Below, piece after piece: positions 56,156-64,000 of a DNA stretch of 64,000 nucleotides; positions within the stretch are counted from its first letter, which is position 1, and each line of letters opens with the position of its first letter. The notes beneath the pieces were generated by a model that was not told where the DNA came from, ran no database searches, and worked only from the letters and a program-made list of their open reading frames with translations. The position numbers and the translations under genes were made by a program. Origin of the DNA: Kamptonema formosum PCC 6407 (lineage in GTDB: Bacteria > Cyanobacteriota > Cyanobacteriia > Cyanobacteriales > Microcoleaceae); NCBI RefSeq assembly GCF_000332155.1, contig NZ_KB235904.1, forward strand, positions 1,510,590 through 1,574,589, written 5' to 3'.

Positions 56156-57193
56156 ATGCCGCTAAAAAATTATGGTGTTTTAAAAGGTCGGCCTGTAGGC
56201 AGCCGTTTAGCTAAAATCTCTAATGCTCATTATCAAATCCATCTAGTTTCAAAAGATACGGACTACCGCATTGCTATTAATGTTCAATCCAAACTAGAAC
56301 CATCTGAACTTGAGTATTTAGTAGATGAAAATTTCTCTCACCCCCTATTAACTGGTTTGTTAGATTTGCCTTGGGGATTCAATGCTGTGGAAAGAAAGCC
56401 TGGGGGTTTAGCTTTGGATTTTATTCGCGGCAATTTATTCGATCGCAAAAACATGATTCCCCTGCCCTTTGATATACCGGGCGTTGACAATGATTTAAAT
56501 GAAAAAATTGACAAGTATGTAGAAAGAGCGATGGCCGATGAAAATGCTCTGATTTATGCTTTTGGTGAAAAGTGGGGCCCCGAAACTATTAAAGATAAAA
56601 TCTTTGGCTTTTTGCCTGGTAATGGGATTCACGATATCCACATGAATCAGGGTAATGTTGGTAAATTTATCGCGGATGATGGCGTGTGGCAAGATGGGGG
56701 AATGTTGATACATTTCCCCTCGGATAATCGCTGGGTGGCTATTTTTCTAAAGTTTCAGTCGCAAACTTGGCACACTGATGATACAACTGGACACCAAATT
56801 GAGACTATCGCTGCACCGATTTCAGGCGGGTTTTTGGAGAAACCGCAGCAGATGGCTAAGGTGGAAGAACATGATGATGTGATTCGGATTGTGGCGGCTT
56901 TGGTAAATCCCATTGGTACTGATGCTGGCAAGGAAACCGTAACTTTACTTAATACTTGTTCGCAGGCGATTGACTTGAAGGGATGGGCGATCGCAGATAA
57001 GTTTAAGAATAAGTTTACTCTCTCTGGTACTGTGGCTGCGGGTGCAACTTTTGTGGTGACGCTGCCAGCTAATGTACAACTTAGTAGCAAGGGTGGTATT
57101 ATTACGTTATTGAATAACCAAGGCTTAAAGGTTCATGGAGTCTCCTATACTCAGCAGCAATCAGAGCGTGAGGGTTGGACGATTGTATTTTGA
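56156..57193 (+). CDS. DUF2278 family protein with C-terminal lamin-tail domain
   Basis: A 345-residue protein. Residues 1-215 are a DUF2278 (YukJ-like) domain: MPLKNYGVLKGRPVGSR, YQIHLVSKDTDYRIAINVQSK, GIHDIHMNQGN and DGGMLIHFPSDNRWVAIFLKFQSQTWHTDD. Residues about 240-345 are a lamin-tail-like beta sandwich (ALVNPIGTDAGKETVTLLNTCSQAIDLKGWAIAD...GATFVVTLPAN). There is no signal peptide. The biochemical role is unknown. ATG follows AAGGAGAAA. Confidence 0.9.
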   Translation: MPLKNYGVLKGRPVGSRLAKISNAHYQIHLVSKDTDYRIAINVQSKLEPSELEYLVDENFSHPLLTGLLDLPWGFNAVERKPGGLALDFIRGNLFDRKNMIPLPFDIPGVDNDLNEKIDKYVERAMADENALIYAFGEKWGPETIKDKIFGFLPGNGIHDIHMNQGNVGKFIADDGVWQDGGMLIHFPSDNRWVAIFLKFQSQTWHTDDTTGHQIETIAAPISGGFLEKPQQMAKVEEHDDVIRIVAALVNPIGTDAGKETVTLLNTCSQAIDLKGWAIADKFKNKFTLSGTVAAGATFVVTLPANVQLSSKGGIITLLNNQGLKVHGVSYTQQQSEREGWTIVF

Positions 57194-57515
57194 TTGGTAA
57201 TGGGTAATGGGTAATTGATAATGGGTAATTGGTAATTGGTAATTGGTAATTGGGATATACAGATTTTACAGATTCCTCTGATTTCACAGACTAAACGATC
57301 GTGACTCTAACTAATCCGTGTAATCCGTGTAATCCGTAAAATCCGCGTTCATAATTGGTAATGGGTAATTGGCATATTCGTCCCCTGCTCAAGAGCTCAA
57401 GAGCTTCCCATCTCCCCTTCTATTCCTAAAAATCTATCTTTAGGAATAGAGATAAAAGCAGCAAAATCAACAAAATTAATGATAAGACTTACGCACTAAA
57501 TTAGGAGAAAAAAGG
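57194..57515. repeat. Heptamer and 9-mer repeat region
   Basis: GGGTAAT/GGTAATT heptamers at about 57199-57252, then ATCCGTGTA-type tandem units at about 57313-57342, a GAGCTCAAGA tract near 57388-57402 and an AT-rich stretch. No gene is seen until the small frame at 57516. Confidence 0.65.
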
Positions 57516-57620
57516 ATGTCTAAAGAACAAAAAAGCAACAAAGAAACCAAAAAACCAAAAAAAGATGCTCAAGAAAAAGAAAATAAAAAGAACAAAGACC
57601 CCAAAAGATATGACAGTTAG
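57516..57620 (+). CDS. Small lysine-rich protein, 34 residues
   Basis: MSKEQKSNKETKKPKKDAQE followed by a Lys/Asn-rich tail ending DPKRYDS. A very basic, probably disordered peptide. Short proteins with the same MxKEQKSNKExKKPK start occur in many bacteria, but their function is not known. AGGAG lies 9 bp upstream, supporting translation. Confidence 0.6.
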   Translation: MSKEQKSNKETKKPKKDAQEKENKKNKDPKRYDS

Positions 57621-57687
57621 TAAGCAGAACAAGGTACTTGTGGGATTTTTAAAGCCTTGAGCTGCTCACTGCTGCGGTAAAAATTTC

Positions 57688-58590
57688 TCAACCCGTCGCA
57701 CTCATTTCTTGCATTTGCCCAACTGTCATATTACCCGCCGCAGTTAAACAGAAATAGCGCCTTGTCGATTCTGGCATTGTGGCTCCGGCTAACTCAGTAC
57801 CCTCAAAATTGGCTCCCATTAACGTCGCCTCGCTCAAGTCGGCTTGGCTTAAGTTTGCCTGAGACAGTCTACTCCAGTTTAAGTTTGCTTGTACTAAGCA
57901 AGCTCGCACCAGATTTGCCTTTGTTAAGTCTGCTCCCGTTAACTTGACGCTACGCAACTGAGCTGCGTAAAAATTTGCCCCCACCAAGTTTGACCCTTCT
58001 AAGTTCACTCCATTAAGTTTCGCTTCGCTCAAGTTGACACCATTGAGATCCACTCCCCCCAAATCGATACCGTTGAGATGAGCTTTCCTGAGACTAATAC
58101 CTGTTAGTTGAGCTCCAAAAAGTTTTGCACCGCTGAGTTTGGCACCGTAGAAATTGGCCCAGTTGAGATTAGCTCCCGTCAGATTCGCGCCCCGCAGGTT
58201 AGTTAATTGCAGCTCGGCACTGCATAAATTGGCGTTCCAGAGGATAGCATTGCGTAGGTTAGCGCCGGTTATGTTCGCGCCGCTGAGTTTTGCTCTGGGT
58301 AGTTTTGATTTTACTAGGAAAGCTCCGCTGATGTTTGCCTTCGTGAGGTCAGCATCCGCCAGTCTAATTTCGCCCATTTTGGCAAAACTTAGATTCGCTC
58401 TGTGGAGGGAAGCGCCATTGAGTTCTGATTTTGTGAGAAAGGCCCGGCTCAGATTAGCTCCCGACAGGTTAGCCCCGGAAAGGTTGACTCCGATCAAGAT
58501 GGCTCCGCTAAGGTTAGCCGAGCTGAGATCGGCTCCAGCAAAGTCTCTGTCTCCGTTCTCGTAACGCTTGAGCAGTTCGCTTACTTCCAT
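57688..58590 (-). CDS. Pentapeptide repeat protein
   Basis: A 300-residue protein of A(D/N)Lxx pentapeptide repeats from about residue 17 to 275 (for example LSGANLSGANLSRAFL), which form a right-handed square beta helix. The start MEVSELLKRYENGDRDFAGADL is the usual cyanobacterial entry. The last 25 residues (STRRYFCLTAAGNMTVGQMQEMSATG) do not fit the repeat. Function is unknown; cytosolic by sequence. Confidence 0.95.
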   Translation of the reverse strand: MEVSELLKRYENGDRDFAGADLSSANLSGAILIGVNLSGANLSGANLSRAFLTKSELNGASLHRANLSFAKMGEIRLADADLTKANISGAFLVKSKLPRAKLSGANITGANLRNAILWNANLCSAELQLTNLRGANLTGANLNWANFYGAKLSGAKLFGAQLTGISLRKAHLNGIDLGGVDLNGVNLSEAKLNGVNLEGSNLVGANFYAAQLRSVKLTGADLTKANLVRACLVQANLNWSRLSQANLSQADLSEATLMGANFEGTELAGATMPESTRRYFCLTAAGNMTVGQMQEMSATG

Positions 58591-58861
58591 CTAAGTAGAC
58601 TCCTGATACCAGCAATTTAAGTATATATCTTAACTCTTAATAAAGATTTTATATTTGTTTTTGCCTGCGCGATCGCACTCGATCGCAGTGCAGGAATTAA
58701 CTTAATATTTCTAAACACTAATTGTTACTTTGTATTAAGTTTTTATAAGTTTGATTGTAAAATTTGAGCAAAATAAACTTTATAAATACACAAAAATATC
58801 TGTAACGCCCCCCTCTGGACGGTAGAGTCACCCCCCAGAGAGCTGCCTTACGTACCCTATT

Positions 58862-59689
58862 TCACTTTTTAACTGGCTCTGAAGGTAAGAAAAACCGTAC
58901 ATTTCCATCCTCGCCCTGTTCCATTCGAGATCCCAAGGATAACAGAGCACTCTTGGCTCTTTCCCGGACTAAGGGATCTGTGGCTTCGTAGTAAACCGAA
59001 CTCCAAGCCTGAAAGCGTATAAAGGTACTATCGGGGTCTTGTTTCAAGAATTCGGCTGTTTGTCGCAATAGCGGCGCGATTCTCGGATCGCCAGTTCCTA
59101 AAGCCCAGTCCGCAGCCATTTCATGAGAGCGAATAGCGCCAGGGATATCCCCTAGTAGAAGAAATTGATCGAGACCTTTAAACCGCCACACCCGCCAAGC
59201 TTGAGGGTCAATCTGGGGAGAAAGAGCATCAGTACCGCGATCCATCATGGGAATGGCGACTTCAGGTTTGCCCAGATAGTAGGAAATTGCTGTAGAAAGA
59301 AAAGGATAGATATCAACCCATCGCGGGTCACGCATGGTTATGATATCAAAGTAGGGTGTATTGAGAGCATAGCCAGTTTGCGATCGCACCTCGCTATCGC
59401 CAAAATACTGGATGAATTTCAGGAAAGTCCAATCTGCAATTAAATTATCAAACCCAAAAGTAGGCGAAACTTTGGCCAATTGGAGCCGTAGAGCTTCTTG
59501 CTCTTGGAGTTCAGACAAGCTAATCGCAGGTGCGCCCGATGCGCTTGCACCATTTTGACCATCTACCGATAGCCCCCCCAATTGCCGATCGCTCTGCATC
59601 ACAGTAATACCTGCCAACGCAGTCAAAACTATAGCGATGTTGGCGATTTTCCCTAACCACTTTTGGGATTGTTCAACTTTCCTATCCAC
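58862..59689 (-). CDS. Conserved cyanobacterial protein with N-terminal anchor and TPR-like body
   Basis: A 275-residue protein. Residues 13-32 (IANIAIVLTALAGITVMQSD) form a signal anchor, then a low-complexity stretch (GQNGASASGAPA) and a helical body with SPTFGFDNLIADWTFLKFIQYFGD, then TMRDPRWVDIYPFLSTAISYYLGKPEVAI and helical repeats like those of TPR proteins. I do not know a function. The start is GTG at 59689. Divergent from ctpB, so it may share control with it. Confidence 0.75.
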   Translation of the reverse strand: MDRKVEQSQKWLGKIANIAIVLTALAGITVMQSDRQLGGLSVDGQNGASASGAPAISLSELQEQEALRLQLAKVSPTFGFDNLIADWTFLKFIQYFGDSEVRSQTGYALNTPYFDIITMRDPRWVDIYPFLSTAISYYLGKPEVAIPMMDRGTDALSPQIDPQAWRVWRFKGLDQFLLLGDIPGAIRSHEMAADWALGTGDPRIAPLLRQTAEFLKQDPDSTFIRFQAWSSVYYEATDPLVRERAKSALLSLGSRMEQGEDGNVRFFLPSEPVKK

Positions 59690-59971
59690 TGCACATCCAA
59701 TTTGTAGCTTTTAATTTAATAGACTTACGTATCACGCTTGGGAACGCAAGAGTCAAAGCAGTGAATGTACTGCCTTGAGGGTGGCGCTACAAATAGATTT
59801 CGCAAGTCCTATTTAAGTTTAATCAAATAAAGCTGTCATTGCTTGGCAATTCATAGAGAAGGTCGCTAGACTATTTAAAGGATAATAGCCTCCTGCCAAT
59901 TAAGTATTCTGGTTTTAGATTTTAACGCCAATCTAAAATCTAAAAAATAAAATCGATTCGAGCGAAATTCA

Positions 59972-61276
59972 ATGAACCTAGCCTCAAGACGATTTTCCAA
60001 GTTCCGTACTGCCCTCTTGAGCGGGGCGATCGCAACAACTGCCTCCGTTACTTTATTTGTTCCCGGTCTGAGCCAATCCGTCCGTGCCGCACTTCAGGAC
60101 AGCCCTAAAGCTGTTTTAGACGAAGCGTGGCAAATTGTTAACCGGGATTATGTAGATCCCAGCTTTAATAAGGTCGATTGGCAAGCCGCAAGGCAGCAGT
60201 TGCTAGACAAAGATTATACTTCTCGCGAAGAAGCTTATAGCGCTCTCCGCAAAGCCTTAGAGAAGTTAAACGACCCCTACACGCGCTTTATGGACCCAAA
60301 GCAGTACGAAGCGCTAACCAACCAAACTTCAGGGGAACTGACAGGGGTCGGTATGAGGTTGGAACAGGACGAAAAAACTAAAACGATCTCGGTGGCCGAA
60401 CCAATGGAGGATTCTCCTGCGATTCAAGCTGGCATTCAAGCCGGAGATCAAATTTTAGGAATTGACGGTAAATCTACCGAAGGCATGACCGTAGGTGATG
60501 CTGCTGGCCTGATTCGCGGCTCAGAGGGAACAAAAGTCACCCTCAAAATTGGCAGAACTGGAAAAAGTCCATTTGAGGTAACTCTGACTAGGGCCAGAAT
60601 TGAAGTAGCCGCCGTTCGCTATAACCTCAAGGAGGAAGGGAAGACGCGAGTTGGCTACATCCGCTTGCAAGAGTTCAGCGCTCACGCAGGCGAACAAATG
60701 CAAAAAGCAATTAAAAAACTTAAGGATCAGAAAGCTGATGCTTTCGTATTAGATTTGCGCGGGAATCCAGGGGGACTCTTGCGAGTCAGCATTGACATTG
60801 CCCGGATGTGGATGGATACTGGCGCGATCGTGCGTACAGTAGACCGCGAGGGAGGAAGCGAAGAAATGCGGGCTAATCGCACTGCTATTACTGATAAGCC
60901 TTTGGTGGTTTTAGTTGATGACAATTCTGCCAGTGCTAGCGAAATTTTAGCAGGAGCCCTTAAGGATAATAAACGCGCGACTGTAATGGGCGGTCAAACC
61001 TTCGGGAAAGCGCTGGTACAGTCAGTGCATTCCCTCTCTGACGGTTCGGGATTGGCCGTAACGATCGCTCACTACTACACTCCTAACGGTATTGATATCA
61101 GCCACAAAGGGGTGACACCCGACGTTAAAGTGGATGTTACGGACGAGCAGAAGTTACAACTAGCCAGTAAGCCATCGCTAGTGGGAACTCAAGATGACCC
61201 TTGCTACGCCCGTGCGATCGCACTTTTGAAAACTAATCCTTCAGCTCGTCCTCTTGCGGCTAACGAGATTCGTTAG
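59972..61276 (+). CDS. ctpB: Carboxyl-terminal processing protease (S41 family, CtpB-like)
   Basis: A 434-residue periplasmic or lumenal serine protease. A signal peptide (residues 1-39, ending QSVRAAL), then a helical N-terminal region, a PDZ domain (GVGMRLEQDEKTKTISVAEPMEDSPAIQAGIQAGDQILGIDG) and the S41 core with NPGGLLRVSIDIARMW. Catalytic Ser lies in DDNSASASEIL and Lys in FGKALVQS. Related Ctp proteases include CtpA, which trims the D1 protein of photosystem II; this one looks more like CtpB, whose targets are less clear. Confidence 0.92.
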   Translation: MNLASRRFSKFRTALLSGAIATTASVTLFVPGLSQSVRAALQDSPKAVLDEAWQIVNRDYVDPSFNKVDWQAARQQLLDKDYTSREEAYSALRKALEKLNDPYTRFMDPKQYEALTNQTSGELTGVGMRLEQDEKTKTISVAEPMEDSPAIQAGIQAGDQILGIDGKSTEGMTVGDAAGLIRGSEGTKVTLKIGRTGKSPFEVTLTRARIEVAAVRYNLKEEGKTRVGYIRLQEFSAHAGEQMQKAIKKLKDQKADAFVLDLRGNPGGLLRVSIDIARMWMDTGAIVRTVDREGGSEEMRANRTAITDKPLVVLVDDNSASASEILAGALKDNKRATVMGGQTFGKALVQSVHSLSDGSGLAVTIAHYYTPNGIDISHKGVTPDVKVDVTDEQKLQLASKPSLVGTQDDPCYARAIALLKTNPSARPLAANEIR

Positions 61277-61345
61277 ATGAGCAATTAGGTGTAATCAAAG
61301 TAGGGTGGATAATATCTGCCCTACTTTTTAGTATCATCCATAACG

Positions 61346-61367
61346 CCGCCCTCTGGGCGGTTTTTTT
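61346..61367 (+). terminator. Rho-independent terminator after ctpB
   Basis: CCGCCC-TCT-GGGCGG followed by seven T residues (61361-61367). The classical form of an intrinsic terminator, 70 bp after the ctpB stop. A second pairing (CTGGGCGGT with ACCGCCCAG) uses the following bases, so the site may also work for the convergent RTX gene. Confidence 0.85.
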
Positions 61368-61417
61368 ACCGCCCAGATGGAGGTGTTACCGATATCTATA
61401 TCAATGACCCATTCTCC

Positions 61418-64000
61418 TTACAATTTGAAATCAAAACTTCCTATTTGACTAGCTTGCACGCCTGATAGCAATGCCAAGACTTCCCCACCAATCGAGTTAC
61501 TAATTAAAGTAGCACTCTCAACTTGAGTAATATTTAACTGGTTGAAGGTTAAACCCCCTGATAAACCCAAAAGATCCTCCCCTTTTGTAAAATCAGCAAT
61601 GATGTCCAATCCTTGACCTACACCTAATACAAATACATCATTCCCACTGTCACCGATTAGGGTATCGTTCCCCAAGTCTCCATATAAAATATCATCACCG
61701 CCGCAACCTAAGAGAGTGTCATTGCCCTTACCTCCATAGATAGTATCATTTCCCCCACATCCATCAATAATGTCGTTATTTCCATTACCACTCAAATAAT
61801 CATTAGCTTGACTACCGCACAGAGTATCGTCCCCTAAGTTTCCCCAGAGAGAATCTTCTCCTCTACTACCAATTAATACATCATTATTTTTGCCTCCAAA
61901 TAGGGAATCATTTCCTTTACCACCATCAATAAAATCATCTCCTTGATTGCCATTAATTAAATCATTTTTTTCTCCACCATTAATTGAATCTTGACCGCGA
62001 TTTCCCAAGATAGAATCTTGACCTTCCCCACCTAAGAGAATATCATTATTTTTACCTCCTAAAATGAAATCATTTCCCTTGCTGCCATCAATGAAGTCAC
62101 TACCTTCATTGCCGTTAAGTATGTCCTTACTGTTGCCACCGTAAAGGTTATCGTTGCCTAATTTAGCATGGAAAATATTCCCACTATCTCTACCATGAAA
62201 AGCATCATTTTCTAGTGTTCCGAACTGGATGCTATTAGTGTTGTTGCTAGTGTTGTTGCTGTAGATAATATTATCTACGGCATTGGGTTTATTTAGATCG
62301 GGACGCACTATCTCCCCGCAAAGACAGGGAATATCTGAGTTGGTTAAAGAAGAGAAAGGGGAAGAATTTATTGTCTCTGTTGGCGTTGGCGTGCCGCTAG
62401 GTGTTGGTGTTGCTGTTGGCGTTGGCGTACCGCTAGGTGTTGGTGTTGGAATTGGCGTATTTGTTGACGTTGGAATGGGTGTTGCTGTTGGTGTGGGAGT
62501 AGGTGTTTCTGGAGGAGTAGGTGTGGGAGTAGGGGTTCCTGTTGGTGTTGGCGTGCCTGTGGGAATGGGTGTGGGAGTAGGCGTTCCTGTTGGTGTTGGC
62601 GTTCCTGTTGGTGTTGGCGTTCCTGTTGGTGTTGGCGTTCCTGTTGGTGTTGGCGTTCCTGTTGGTGTTGGCGTTCCTGTGGGAGTAGGTGTGGGAGTAG
62701 GTGTTCCTGTGGGAAGGGGTGTGGGAGTAGGTGTTGCTGTTGGTGTTGGCGTTCCTGTGGGAATGGGTGTGGGAGTAGGCGTTCCTGTTGGTGTTGGCGT
62801 TCCTGTGGGAATGGGTGTGGGAGTAGGCGTTCCTGTTGGTGTTGGCGTTCCTGTGGGAATGGGTGTGGGAGTAGGCGTTCCTGTGGGAGTAGGTGTGGGA
62901 GTAGGCGTGGGAGTACCTACCACTGTCCCTATAATAGGGAAATCAAAAGGTGTGTTATTGGTGTCAGAATTGACAAATTGCAGAATGCCATTTTTAGTGC
63001 CAATACTAGCAGCATTTAAGGCAATATCAAATGTTACTAGCTGGTTAGGCGCAATAAGATTAGGGAAATTTCCGACTATACTAAAACCAGTCGGCAAACT
63101 AGGAATACTTAGGTTAAGATCGTCAGTGCCTATATTCTTAATAGTGAAGCGTTTGGTGAGAGGAGTATTAACAAAGGTACTCCCGAAATCAACAGCATTG
63201 TTAGTGCCATCAATAATATTATTGTTAGTCGGATCTAAAACTTCTATTTGGGCAAGTTTCTGAAGATTTCCAAAATCAATATCCGTGTATATATTGCCGC
63301 TTTCCGCGACAATATCATTAGGGTTAGGAGTAGTCTGCAACCATCCATTTTGGTTGACTTCTCTAACTCGATAATTTCCAGGTTCAAGGTCGATAAAACT
63401 ATAATTGCCACCTGTAGTAGTTGTCGTAGTTTCTAAGACAGTTTCCGTAGTAGCATCAAGTAAGTTGATTTGCCAATTATCTAGTCCAGTCTCGTTAGCA
63501 TTTTGAATCCCGTCGCCGTTATTGTCTTCAAATTTGATGCCGCTAATGCTGATATTTTGGAAATTCCCAAAGTTATTATCAGTTAAATCAGCATTTGTTA
63601 AATTAATAGCATTAGGTGCTACTGTTTGCGTCCATCCAGATTGCAGAACTTCTTCAAGACTGTAATCACCTGGTAAAACATTGTCAAATTCGTATTGACC
63701 ATTAGCATCTGAGGTAGTATCAGCGATTAAAACCCCTGAACTATCAAGCAATTGAAATTGCCAATTTGGAAGTCCGGTTTCGCCTAAGTCTTGCAATCCA
63801 TTACCATTAATATCATGGAATTTTAAACCGCTAATACTTAAGGTATCAACTGGTAGAGAATTGGAAAACTCTGAGGTGTTATTTGTGCCAGTATTCAGAT
63901 CGAGATTAGTGGCAGTAGCTGCGATATATTGACTTGTTAATAAAGCGGGATGCGTAAAGCTGATATTGGCATTACCAGCATTGTCAGTGTTGACGTTTGT
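61418..64000 (-). CDS. Second RTX-type calcium-binding protein, 3' part (5' end outside window)
   Basis: Frame stays open to the window edge (at least 860 residues); an internal TTG near 63796 is not a start because the coding pattern continues upstream. Visible order: the end of a beta-helix-like domain ([24 protein letters not shown]), two SdrD-B-like domains ([21 protein letters not shown] ... and [21 protein letters not shown] ...), an ASH/choice-of-anchor-type domain ([21 protein letters not shown]), a long Pro-Thr linker, about 200 residues of RTX repeats ([15 protein letters not shown]) and a C-terminal domain [19 protein letters not shown]. Probably secreted or on the surface. It shares linker type and RTX class with the protein at 3211-6411. 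Confidence 0.85.
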   Translation of the reverse strand, partial: TNVNTDNAGNANISFTHPALLTSQYIAATATNLDLNTGTNNTSEFSNSLPVDTLSISGLKFHDINGNGLQDLGETGLPNWQFQLLDSSGVLIADTTSDANGQYEFDNVLPGDYSLEEVLQSGWTQTVAPNAINLTNADLTDNNFGNFQNISISGIKFEDNNGDGIQNANETGLDNWQINLLDATTETVLETTTTTTGGNYSFIDLEPGNYRVREVNQNGWLQTTPNPNDIVAESGNIYTDIDFGNLQKLAQIEVLDPTNNNIIDGTNNAVDFGSTFVNTPLTKRFTIKNIGTDDLNLSIPSLPTGFSIVGNFPNLIAPNQLVTFDIALNAASIGTKNGILQFVNSDTNNTPFDFPIIGTVVGTPTPTPTPTPTGTPTPTPIPTGTPTPTGTPTPTPIPTGTPTPTGTPTPTPIPTGTPTPTATPTPTPLPTGTPTPTPTPTGTPTPTGTPTPTGTPTPTGTPTPTGTPTPTGTPTPTPIPTGTPTPTGTPTPTPTPPETPTPTPTATPIPTSTNTPIPTPTPSGTPTPTATPTPSGTPTPTETINSSPFSSLTNSDIPCLCGEIVRPDLNKPNAVDNIIYSNNTSNNTNSIQFGTLENDAFHGRDSGNIFHAKLGNDNLYGGNSKDILNGNEGSDFIDGSKGNDFILGGKNNDILLGGEGQDSILGNRGQDSINGGEKNDLINGNQGDDFIDGGKGNDSLFGGKNNDVLIGSRGEDSLWGNLGDDTLCGSQANDYLSGNGNNDIIDGCGGNDTIYGGKGNDTLLGCGGDDILYGDLGNDTLIGDSGNDVFVLGVGQGLDIIADFTKGEDLLGLSGGLTFNQLNITQVESATLISNSIGGEVLALLSGVQASQIGSFDFKL
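62373..62925. repeat. Low-complexity Pro-Thr linker repeats in the second RTX gene
   Basis: About 550 bp of 6- and 12-bp units (GGTGTT, GGCGTTCCTGTT and similar on the plus strand) encoding [15 protein letters not shown]-type repeats. The same codon pattern appears in the linker of the RTX gene at 5355-5640. A likely site of length variation. Confidence 0.9.

Noticed and set aside
62283-63263. 326-residue plus-strand Val/Gly-rich frame
   Set aside because: Antisense of the Pro-Thr linker in the minus-strand RTX gene; pure repeat translation.

Overview
The window is chromosomal DNA from a cyanobacterium, most likely a filamentous member of the Oscillatoriales (Microcoleus/Oscillatoria/Kamptonema-like). 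This rests on the photosystem I gene psaD, a CURT1/CAAD thylakoid protein, an rbp-rpsU pair, a Mo-nitro_C protein, very frequent GCGATCGC (HIP1) sites, and many heptanucleotide tandem repeat arrays (STRR type). The genus is inference; there is no rRNA in the window.

Layout. 1-2.6 kb: end of a PfkB sugar kinase, aquaporin Z, and a leuC-type aconitase-family gene. 3.2-6.4 kb: a 1066-residue RTX-type calcium-binding protein. 6.5-9.5 kb: a small secreted Cys-rich peptide, then a STAND (NB-ARC) ATPase next to a zinc-ribbon Ser/Thr kinase. 9.5-16.7 kb: sfsA, a lipoprotein, aroA, the CURT1-like gene, D-lactate dehydrogenase and several conserved unknowns. 16.8-19.6 kb: a UPF0175 remnant, then a ferritin-like gene, an FTR1 iron permease and a MOSC protein. 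19.7-22.5 kb: a 922-residue protein ending in a formylglycine-generating-enzyme/C-type-lectin domain with the codon signature of a diversity-generating retroelement (DGR) variable region. 22.8-31.8 kb: cobyrinate diamide synthase with a repeat array inside the gene, a putative toxin/immunity pair, an AtzG-like/AtzE-like amidase pair, rpsU-rbp, a TPR protein, a Mo-nitro_C protein and msrA. 32-42 kb: EamA transporter, DUF1499, glutathione peroxidase, VOC protein, two large sensor histidine kinases, an slr1659-like STAS regulator and cyanase. 42-48 kb: ligA, an HD metalloprotein and a DUF1400 alpha/beta hydrolase. 48-55 kb: a type III-like restriction-modification cluster (Mod ... Res) with DUF433, a truncated DUF5615 and a Uma2 gene between the two large genes. 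55-64 kb: tRNA-Val(GAC), psaD, DUF2278, pentapeptide protein, ctpB, and a second RTX protein that leaves the window.

The most notable object is the DGR-type target at 19739-22507. No reverse transcriptase or template repeat is in the window, so if it is active it must be diversified from elsewhere in the genome. Conflict or defence genes recur: STAND plus kinase, the restriction-modification cluster, the DUF433/DUF5615 remnant, the UPF0175 remnant and the toxin/immunity candidate. A second theme is that nearly every gap between convergent genes holds a long inverted repeat, a palindrome or a heptanucleotide array, whereas ordinary GC hairpin plus T-run terminators are rare (one clear case, after ctpB).

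Functions are read from sequence motifs and family knowledge without database searches. Many start codons were moved from the longest reading frame to an internal ATG with a better ribosome binding site; this is stated in each entry.
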